NCBI GenBank assembly: GCA_009846005.1
Contig: VXYL01000055.1
Span: forward strand, 1-36,885
Source of the DNA: Gammaproteobacteria bacterium
GTDB lineage: Bacteria > Pseudomonadota > Gammaproteobacteria > Pseudomonadales > Azotimanducaceae
Reading direction: 5' to 3'
DNA: 36,885 nucleotides
In this document: in pieces, positions 30,804-36,885 of the stretch
Position numbering within the stretch: position 1 is the first letter of the stretch
Layout of the letters: each line of letters opens with the position of its first letter
Translations under genes and position numbers: made by a program
Notes under the pieces: model-generated
The model's database searches: none
Seen by the model: the letters and a program-made list of their open reading frames with translations, nothing else
Told to the model about the DNA's origin: nothing

Positions 30804-33224
30804 CTAGAAGCGGAACGTGGCGGAGAGGCCGACGGTGCGTGGCGCTACGTAGGACCGGATGTTGTGGAAACGTGCATCGCCGAACTGCGCGGCCTGGAAG
30901 TTGCCGCCGTTGTCCAGGTAGTTGATGGTGCGCTCGTCCCAGAGGTTGTTGACTTCCAACATGAACTGCGGCCCCTCGGGCAGTTCGATGCCGAGTTGGA
31001 AGTTGCTGAGCGTCCAGGATGGCTGCTTGCCTTCGGGGTCTTCCGCGATGGCGCTGGAGAGGCCGTTGTAGACCTCGGCCTGGTGGCTGGTGTCGTAGCG
31101 CACCCAGAGGTCGCCCAAATCGCGCCAGTTCCAGAACGTGTACTCGACGGCGAAGTAGTACTTGAACTCCGGCGAGATGGGCATCGTGGTGCCGTCGGTG
31201 ATCTGCTCGCCCGAGATCAGCGTGAATTCGGAATTGAACTCGGGATCGGCCAAGAAGATGCTGCCCTCGAAGCGCAGGCTGTCGGTGATGCTGGCGTCCC
31301 AGGTGACCTCCACGCCCATGGTGCGGGCGGTATCGCCGTTGATCATGCCGCGCAGCCACCACTTGTCGTCGACGCCGCCGGCGTTGTCGATCTGGATGTC
31401 CTCCCAGAGCATGTAGAACGCGGACACGTTCAATTGCAGGCGGTTGTCGAACCATTCGCTCTTAAGGCCCGCCTCGTAGTTGTTGAGTATGTCGGCGCCG
31501 TAGTTCTGGGGCACGCGACCGGTGGCGGCGGCGCGCTGGCTGTTCGAGCCGCCGAGCCGAAATCCTTGGCTGAACAGGGCATACACCATCCGGTCGTTGT
31601 CGAGCGTGTACTGCGCGGAGAGCTTCAGGGCCGTGTCCTGCTCAACACCGGCTGCCCGGTAGGCACCGTCGCTGTCGAGGGCGGAGAGCGGCGGCAGGCC
31701 GTGCGGGAAATGGAACTGGTCGTACTCGTTGCGATCGTACTCGAACCAACGCAGACCCACGGTCGTGGTCAGCCGTTCGCTCACGTCGTAGACCAGTTCG
31801 CCGAACGCCGCGGTCTGCTGGACGGCACGAACGAAGTGGTTGAAATAGCCGATGTCCGACGCTGGCAGCGGGTAGTCGATGTGGTCATAGGCTGCGTAGT
31901 AGGTGTAGGCGTAGTAGTTGGCCGTCTCCCAGGCCACGGTGTCCATGAGAGCCGGATTCTGCGCGCCGTAGAACCACTCGTCGTCGACGTCCTCGTAGAA
32001 CGCGCCGACCATCCACTGGAAGCGGCTGGCACCCGTCGAGGTAAGCCGGACTTCCTGCGAGAAGCGTTCCTGCGTCTGGTCGTTGAAGATCGTGCCGAAG
32101 GTGTACTCGGAATTGTAGAGACCGTAGCCGCTGTAAACCCCCCAGTAGGCGTCCTTGTACTGCTCGTAGACATGGTTGTCCCACTCGTAGGCGATGTCAC
32201 GGTCGAAGATCGCGGTGGTGGCGGAGAACTCGGCGGCACCGAGGTCGGCCTTGATGGTGATCGAGTGCTGGCTCCAGTCGTCGTCACGGTACTCGTCGAA
32301 GAACTTGACGATCTTGAAATCGCCAAGGGAGGGGTCGGACTCCCAAGCGCCGGTGGTTGAACTGTTCTGGGCGATGATGCCGGCGATCACCGACCAGCGG
32401 TCCCCCAACTCCCACGATGCCGCCACGCGGCCGCCGGAGACCTCGTACTCGTTGAAGTCGTCCTCGACGACATCGGCGTTGTCCCGGGTGTCGGCCAGGT
32501 CGCGGCCGAGCACGTTGTCGACGTAGCCGCCCTCTTGGGATGTGAAGGCCGCGACCCGCACCGCGAATCGATCCGCGACCGGGATGTTGACGTGGCCGCT
32601 CAAGTCGTAGCTCGGTTCGCCGCCGCGCGTGGAATAGGCGCTGGCGTCGACCTGGGCGCCGAACCCGCTCGGATCGGGTTTGTTGGTGATGACGCGCAGC
32701 GTGCCGGATTGGGAACTGGATCCGAATAGCGTGCCCTGGGGTCCGGGCAACGCTTCGACCCGTGCGATGTCCACCAGCCAGGGGTCGACCTGCTGGGAGT
32801 TGGTGGTGAGCGGCTGCTCGTCGAGGTAGACCGCGGTCATGCTGTCGGTGCGGTATTCGGACGAACCGGTCGACACACCCCGGAACACCACGGAATTGCG
32901 GCCTGGGACGCTGTTGACCAGGGCAACGCTCGGCAGCGCGTCGATGTACTCCTTCATGTCCCGGGCGCGCAGGCGTTCGAGGTCGTCGGTGGTGAAGGCG
33001 GTGATGCTCTGCGCGACATCCTGCATGTTGGCTTCGCGCTTGGTCGCGGTGACGATGACCTCTTCGATGGTGCGACCGGTTGCGTCTTCCTCGATCTGTT
33101 CCTGCGCAACGGCGACCAGCGGCGAGTGCACGGCAATAACGGCGATGGCCAACGGCTTCAGTCGGAACGCTGGCTGTGTAGGAGGTAGTTCAGACGTCTG
33201 GGCGTGTGCCCGGTTGCGCGACAT
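30804..33224 (-). CDS. TonB-dependent outer-membrane receptor
   Basis: About 806 aa. Signal segment around 21-41 (LKPLAIAVIAVHSPLVAVA), TonB box near 53-60 (IEEVIVTATK), plug domain with ALVNSVPGRNSVVFRGVSTG and VEALPGPQGTLFGSSSQSGT, then a 22-strand-type barrel to the C-terminal GLSATFRF ending in Phe. The barrel is rich in Tyr, Trp and Asp. It resembles the large receptor class of marine gammaproteobacteria and sphingomonads rather than a recognised siderophore receptor; the ligand is unknown. ATG 33224 has GGGGGG about six bases upstream; an in-frame ATG ten codons earlier is possible. It would be energised by a TonB such as that at 67-861. Confidence 0.95.
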   Translation of the reverse strand: MSRNRAHAQTSELPPTQPAFRLKPLAIAVIAVHSPLVAVAQEQIEEDATGRTIEEVIVTATKREANMQDVAQSITAFTTDDLERLRARDMKEYIDALPSVALVNSVPGRNSVVFRGVSTGSSEYRTDSMTAVYLDEQPLTTNSQQVDPWLVDIARVEALPGPQGTLFGSSSQSGTLRVITNKPDPSGFGAQVDASAYSTRGGEPSYDLSGHVNIPVADRFAVRVAAFTSQEGGYVDNVLGRDLADTRDNADVVEDDFNEYEVSGGRVAASWELGDRWSVIAGIIAQNSSTTGAWESDPSLGDFKIVKFFDEYRDDDWSQHSITIKADLGAAEFSATTAIFDRDIAYEWDNHVYEQYKDAYWGVYSGYGLYNSEYTFGTIFNDQTQERFSQEVRLTSTGASRFQWMVGAFYEDVDDEWFYGAQNPALMDTVAWETANYYAYTYYAAYDHIDYPLPASDIGYFNHFVRAVQQTAAFGELVYDVSERLTTTVGLRWFEYDRNEYDQFHFPHGLPPLSALDSDGAYRAAGVEQDTALKLSAQYTLDNDRMVYALFSQGFRLGGSNSQRAAATGRVPQNYGADILNNYEAGLKSEWFDNRLQLNVSAFYMLWEDIQIDNAGGVDDKWWLRGMINGDTARTMGVEVTWDASITDSLRFEGSIFLADPEFNSEFTLISGEQITDGTTMPISPEFKYYFAVEYTFWNWRDLGDLWVRYDTSHQAEVYNGLSSAIAEDPEGKQPSWTLSNFQLGIELPEGPQFMLEVNNLWDERTINYLDNGGNFQAAQFGDARFHNIRSYVAPRTVGLSATFRF

Positions 33225-33313
33225 TTGGAGCCCCCCGCCGATCGGATGCCTCAACCGACCATTAGGCGGTCAAGGACGAGGCTTGTCAACCGGAGTGCTG
33301 TGAGCGACGGCGC

Positions 33314-33961
33314 CTACAGACGCATCAAGGCGTCGTCGATCGACGCCTCCCGGAACGACTGCTCGAACGTCGGCCTTTCGTCGTCTTGGCTTTTCAACCA
33401 GTCGGGCATTCGCTCGTCGACGGCGCGCAGGAGGTTTGCGACGTAGGTGCCCAACGGCTCGACGGCGCAGCGGATCACCAGGTCCGCGTCGGCCACTTCG
33501 CCGTGGCGGGAGTAGACGAAGCAGCGCTTGAGCGTTCGTCGTATTCGTTCGTCCTGAACACGGTCGAAGCGACGTTCGATCGGGGGGGTGTCCGGCACGA
33601 GCAGGATGTTGATTGCGCGGTCCGCGATGGCGGCCACCGTGGCGTTGCGGTCGTCGGGCACCCGGACGTCCTTGTCGGGCCAGAAGTCGAAACAGCCGTA
33701 GTCTACGAGGCGGTCTCGACGCTGGAACGTGAAGAAGTCCGGATACGCGAAGAACTCGCCCCCCTTGTCTCGGAAACCATCGTAGAAGGCGGTGACGCAG
33801 GCCATTGCCAAGTTGACCGCGCCGACTCCCTCCGTGCCTTGGGGTGCAAGCAGCCCGACGCGCGTGTTGGGTCCGTGGTCTCGGAAGAAATCCCGGTGCA
33901 ACACCTCGCGTCCCATCCACGACAGGCGGAAGTCTGTACCGCGAAGGATGCTGCTGTGCAT
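33314..33961 (-). CDS. Hypothetical protein next to the TonB receptor
   Basis: 215 aa, no family recognised. No signal peptide or membrane helix. Rich in Arg, Asp and aromatic residues (DFFRDHGPNTRVGLLAPQGT, GGEFFAYPDFFTFQRRDRLV, YGCFDFWPDKDVRV), suggesting a soluble globular enzyme or binding protein. ATG 33961 starts MHSSILRGTDFRLSW. It lies upstream of the receptor on the same strand (89 bp gap), so may be cotranscribed, and is divergent from the hydroxylase-sulfotransferase pair. The antisense frame in the same place is probably a shadow. Confidence 0.7.
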   Translation of the reverse strand: MHSSILRGTDFRLSWMGREVLHRDFFRDHGPNTRVGLLAPQGTEGVGAVNLAMACVTAFYDGFRDKGGEFFAYPDFFTFQRRDRLVDYGCFDFWPDKDVRVPDDRNATVAAIADRAINILLVPDTPPIERRFDRVQDERIRRTLKRCFVYSRHGEVADADLVIRCAVEPLGTYVANLLRAVDERMPDWLKSQDDERPTFEQSFREASIDDALMRL

Positions 33962-34043
33962 GGCTACGCCCCGATGATGTCGGTCCCGGCGGCCCGATGA
34001 CGTTTACGTACAATAGCGGCAACTCGAACCGCGGGGTACTGCC

Positions 34044-34655
34044 ATGGCCGCGACCAGGGTCGGCCAACTGCGTGCTTGCGATCGGACCCGGGATCTTGGT
34101 CGGGTGCCCTGCGCCGCGCTGCTGGACGCCGTCGGCGACCTCGACGAGGCCGCGTGGACAGCGAAGGAGTACCGACAGAAGTCGTTCAACGTACACCGCA
34201 GTACGCAGTCCATCGTGCTTGCCTTCATCGACCTCGAACAATGGCCGAACCTGGCCATCGCGCGCGATGTGGGCTGGGAGCGTCTCGGTAACAGTGCCGA
34301 ACCGGTGATGGAGACGATCATTTCGCGAAACTACCCGCCCGGGGGCGTCGTGATCCGAGCCATGGCCGTGCGCCTTCCGGCGGGGGCGAGGATTACGCCG
34401 CATGTCGACGAGCACGAGTCACTCCGGTTGAGCCACCGCATCCACCTGCCACTCGTGACCAATCCCCGGGTGCGGTTCTTCATCGACGGGGTCCCGCACC
34501 GCTTCGAACCTGGTCGTGCCGTGGAAGTGAACAATCAGATGTCGCACTCGGTCATGAACGACGGCTCGAGCGGCCGGATCCACTTCATCTTCGACTACCT
34601 GCCCCCCGATCGCTTGGCCGGTCCCGCGCTCGCCAAGTCCGACGCAGCGAGCTGA
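34044..34655 (+). CDS. Aspartyl/asparaginyl beta-hydroxylase-family oxygenase
   Basis: Fe(II)/2-oxoglutarate hydroxylase-like protein, 203 aa. Double-stranded beta-helix: iron ligands His120-x-Asp122 (ARITPHVDEHESLRL), SHRIHLPLVTN, FFIDGVPHRFEPGRAVEVNN and distal His168 (QMSHSVMND), then RIHFIFDYL. Family members hydroxylate Asp/Asn in peptides or free amino acids. ATG 34044; a TACAAT box at 34009-34014 may be part of its promoter, though no good -35 is seen. The stop overlaps the sulfotransferase start (TGATG), so the pair is coupled. Confidence 0.88.
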   Translation: MAATRVGQLRACDRTRDLGRVPCAALLDAVGDLDEAAWTAKEYRQKSFNVHRSTQSIVLAFIDLEQWPNLAIARDVGWERLGNSAEPVMETIISRNYPPGGVVIRAMAVRLPAGARITPHVDEHESLRLSHRIHLPLVTNPRVRFFIDGVPHRFEPGRAVEVNNQMSHSVMNDGSSGRIHFIFDYLPPDRLAGPALAKSDAAS

Positions 34656-36670
34656 TGCCCGAAGGCGAACCAAGTATCCGACGAGCGGTTGCCGCCATGA
34701 AGGCCAACCGACCTTTGCGCGCGGAGGAAATCTGCCGTCAACACCTGATCATGGAACCTGGAAGCATCCAGCACCTCGCATTGCTTGGGCGGGCGTTGGC
34801 CAAACAGGGTCGCTACGACGAAGCGGCCGCGCAGCTTGACCAGGCGATTGGCTTGGCGCCCGAAGTCCCCTTGCTCTACGAGGATCTCGGCAGCGTGCGG
34901 GCTTACCAGGGCCGGCACGAAGATGCCGTGGGGCTGTTCGAGAAGGCGATTCGCCTCGATCCACGGCAGCCGTCGGCGCATAGGAAACTTGGCGAGGCCT
35001 TGGCCGCGGCGGGTCGGGGCGACGAGGCCGACCGGCACTTCGAATCCTACTTCGACCGGGATCCCGTAGCCGGCCGGGTGGCCGAAGCTGCCGATCACCT
35101 TCGCGCGGGCCGGGCGGACGAGGCCATCGCCACGCTCCGGGATGTGCTCCGCAGCCATCCGGACAACGTCGATGCCATGCGCTATCTCGGCATCGCCTAC
35201 TGGCGCGAGAAGAAGAAGCCCGGCGATGCCGAGGCCTGGTTGCGCCGGGCAACTTCGGTCGCGCCGGACTTCGCGGCGGCTTGGATGAGCCTCGGTCTGG
35301 TCCAACTTGACAACGGCAAGCCGAACGACGCCATCGCAGCGTATCGACGGGCCGTGGAAATCGCTCCGGACAACGCCGCAGCGTGGGCGGGGGCCGGCAA
35401 CGCCCATGCCCAGGCTGGGCAGCAGGAATCCAGCGTCCAGGCATACGCAAAATCCCTGGCACTGAATTCCCGCGCCCCCGGTGTCCACATGAGCCACGGC
35501 CATGCCCTGAAGACCGTCGGCGATCAAAAGGCGGCGCTGGCCGCGTACAGGGCGGCCATCGCTCGGCGACCCCGATTCGGCGAGGTCTACTGGAGCATGG
35601 CCAATCTCAAGGTGTTTCGCTTCGAAGAAGCCGAGATCCGCGCGATGGAAGCACAACTCGAGCGTGGCGACCTGACCGACAGCGAGCGCATCCACTTCTC
35701 GTTTGCCCTAGGCAAGGCGTACGAGGACAAGGACGACTACGAGGCGGCTTGGTCGCACTACGATGCGGGCAACCGCCTGCAACGTCCGTTGGTCAAGCAC
35801 GACCCGCTGGAGCTGGAGAAGCGGCACGAGGACATCCGCGCCTTGTTCGACCGGGAGTTCCTGGCCCGGCACGCGGGCAACGGACACGAGGCGCCGGACC
35901 CGATCCTCATCGTCGGGCTGCCGCGCTCCGGATCCACGCTGGTCGAGCAGATCCTCGCCAGTCACAGCCAGGTCGAGGGAACCTCGGAACTCCCGACGCT
36001 CGGCAAGATCGCCACGTCCATCGGACGGTACCGGCGCGGCGACGTGCAGTTCCCTGACTCGGCGACCGAACTCGAAGGCCAGGACTGGCGTGCCTACGGG
36101 CAACGCTACCTGGAGGACGCAGCGCGGCACCGCTTCACGGACCGTCCGTTCTTCACGGACAAGATGCCGAACAACTACCCGCTCCTGGGTTTGCTGCACC
36201 TCATCCTGCCCAACGCCAGGATCATCGATGCGCGCCGGCATCCCGTCGACAGCTGCATCGGCTGCTACAAGCAACTCTTCGCAAAGGGGCAGAACTTCAC
36301 CTACGACTTGGAGGACCTAAGCCACTACTACCGGAACTACGATGCCATGATGAACCACTGGCACAGCGTACTCCCCGGCAACGTGCTGACCGTCCACTAC
36401 GAGGAGACGGTCACCGACCTCGAGGGACAGGTGCGGCGCATCCTCGATCACTGCGGGCTGCCGTTCGAGGCTTCGTGCGTGCGTTTCCACGAGACCCGCC
36501 GGGCGGTCAGAACGGCGAGTTCCGAGCAGGTCCGCCAACCCATCTACTTCGACGCGCTCGGCAAGTGGCGGCACTACGCGCCCTTCTGCGACTGGCTTGT
36601 CGCGGATCTGAAACCCATCGTCGACGCCTTGCCGGAAACGGTCAGGGCGGCCGGAAAAACACAGGAGTAG
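34655..36670 (+). CDS. TPR-repeat sulfotransferase
   Basis: 671 aa fusion. The N-terminal half (about 1-380) is a chain of TPR units (for example GRYDEAAAQLDQAIGLAPEV, GRHEDAVGLFEKAIRLDPRQ, GKPNDAIAAYRRAVEIAPDN). The C-terminal sulfotransferase domain has the PAPS 5'-phosphosulfate loop GLPRSGST (421-428), TDKMPNNYPLLGLL and the 3'-phosphate motif around 520-533 (ARIIDARRHPVDSC). It transfers sulfate from PAPS to an unknown acceptor; TPR repeats often bind the protein or peptide partner. No signal peptide. ATG 34655 overlaps the hydroxylase stop. Confidence 0.94.
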   Translation: MPEGEPSIRRAVAAMKANRPLRAEEICRQHLIMEPGSIQHLALLGRALAKQGRYDEAAAQLDQAIGLAPEVPLLYEDLGSVRAYQGRHEDAVGLFEKAIRLDPRQPSAHRKLGEALAAAGRGDEADRHFESYFDRDPVAGRVAEAADHLRAGRADEAIATLRDVLRSHPDNVDAMRYLGIAYWREKKKPGDAEAWLRRATSVAPDFAAAWMSLGLVQLDNGKPNDAIAAYRRAVEIAPDNAAAWAGAGNAHAQAGQQESSVQAYAKSLALNSRAPGVHMSHGHALKTVGDQKAALAAYRAAIARRPRFGEVYWSMANLKVFRFEEAEIRAMEAQLERGDLTDSERIHFSFALGKAYEDKDDYEAAWSHYDAGNRLQRPLVKHDPLELEKRHEDIRALFDREFLARHAGNGHEAPDPILIVGLPRSGSTLVEQILASHSQVEGTSELPTLGKIATSIGRYRRGDVQFPDSATELEGQDWRAYGQRYLEDAARHRFTDRPFFTDKMPNNYPLLGLLHLILPNARIIDARRHPVDSCIGCYKQLFAKGQNFTYDLEDLSHYYRNYDAMMNHWHSVLPGNVLTVHYEETVTDLEGQVRRILDHCGLPFEASCVRFHETRRAVRTASSEQVRQPIYFDALGKWRHYAPFCDWLVADLKPIVDALPETVRAAGKTQE

Positions 36671-36739
36671 CATTGGGGGCGAGGACTGACGGCGGTCCGT
36701 TCGCCCAATAGAACGAGTCACCCGCGGGGAGGAGCGGGC

Positions 36740-36885
36740 GTGGCCGACATGACGAACTACACAGGCCGGGTTCGACGAACAGCGACGATGATGTCGGTGT
36801 TTTGCTTGGGCTGCGGCTTGGCACTCGCAGGCTGCGGCGGCGGAGGTGGTGGTTCGTCGCTGCCGCCCCCGACGCCGTCTCCACC
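36740..36885 (+). CDS. Lipoprotein, 5' part only
   Basis: Runs off the window edge. GTG 36740 has GGGGAGGAG just upstream; ATG 36749 is an alternative. The peptide has a basic n-region (GRVRR), a hydrophobic segment and a lipobox LAGC, then a Gly/Ser/Pro-rich linker (GGGGGGSSLPPPTPSP). Predicted lipid-anchored protein; its functional domain lies outside the window. It follows the sulfotransferase by 69 bases on the same strand and may belong to that operon. Confidence 0.7.
   Translation, partial: MADMTNYTGRVRRTATMMSVFCLGCGLALAGCGGGGGGSSLPPPTPSP

Noticed and set aside
30864-32360. 498-codon plus-strand open frame inside the TonB receptor gene
   Set aside because: It is antisense to an unmistakable receptor; its composition (Val/Gly/Glu-rich, no motifs) is what high-GC codon bias produces on the opposite strand.
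33270-34415. 381-codon minus-strand frame overlapping the 215-aa protein and the hydroxylase
   Set aside because: It crosses two better-supported genes, is Arg/Pro/Gly-rich and has no domain.
1-36885. CRISPR arrays, tRNA or rRNA genes, prophage or IS elements
   Set aside because: No regularly spaced repeats, cloverleaf-like segments, transposase or phage proteins were found; the repeats seen are short dispersed palindromes.

Overview
The window is GC-rich, densely coded DNA from a gammaproteobacterium. The first half (about 1-17.3 kb) keeps gene order seen in Pseudomonas-like gammaproteobacteria: tonB-yqgE-ruvX, pilT, yggS-proC-yggT, metX-metW-DUF4426-rdgB-hemW, trmB, rpoH, ftsX-ftsE-ftsY, rsmD, coaD, mutM-rpmG-rpmB. 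The second half is accessory and rich in secreted hydrolases, 2-oxoglutarate oxygenases, a TonB-dependent receptor and a TPR sulfotransferase. That mix suggests an uncultivated, possibly marine or host-associated lineage, but this is inference. No rRNA, tRNA, CRISPR array, phage or IS transposase gene was seen, and no stretch over 300 bp lacks a gene.

Layout. 1-9.4 kb: envelope, recombination and pilus genes, proline and PLP genes, then a tightly overlapping plus-strand run for methionine activation (metX/metW), a DUF4426 protein, nucleotide-pool cleaning (rdgB) and hemW. 9.5-13.8 kb: a minus-strand block with trmB, heat-shock sigma factor rpoH and the ftsY-ftsE-ftsX division/targeting operon. 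13.8-17.3 kb: rsmD and coaD facing an outer-membrane-type protein and the rpmB-rpmG-mutM operon. 17.4-26 kb: a secreted amidohydrolase fused to a C-terminal beta-sandwich, a phosphoesterase, a trans-sulfuration-family PLP enzyme, a DesK/DesR-like two-component pair, and a divergent cassette of PhyH-type oxygenase, exported amidohydrolase and TauD-type oxygenase. 26-29.6 kb: two overlapping exported TldD-family genes, one with the zinc motif and one without. 29.7-36.9 kb: beta-propeller, TonB receptor, an unrecognised protein, then divergent Asp/Asn hydroxylase plus TPR sulfotransferase and the start of a lipoprotein.

Main observations. (1) A perfect 9-9-9 CIRCE operator lies on the only visible rpoH promoter, suggesting HrcA control of the heat-shock sigma factor. 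(2) Two 40-bp blocks about 3.8 kb apart align without gaps around TGACAnCCGTAA and TGACnTTTGTCA; one lies upstream of the DesK-like kinase, the other upstream of the secreted amidohydrolase, making them candidate response-regulator operators. (3) mutM has its full canonical length only if it starts at CTG. (4) Short palindromic elements of at least three related types recur across the window and in two cases (metX and the TldD-like gene) supply in-frame N-terminal codons. (5) The exported TldD-like pair looks like an active/inactive heterodimer. (6) The receptor-hydroxylase-sulfotransferase neighbourhood is the best candidate for an undescribed modification/uptake system.
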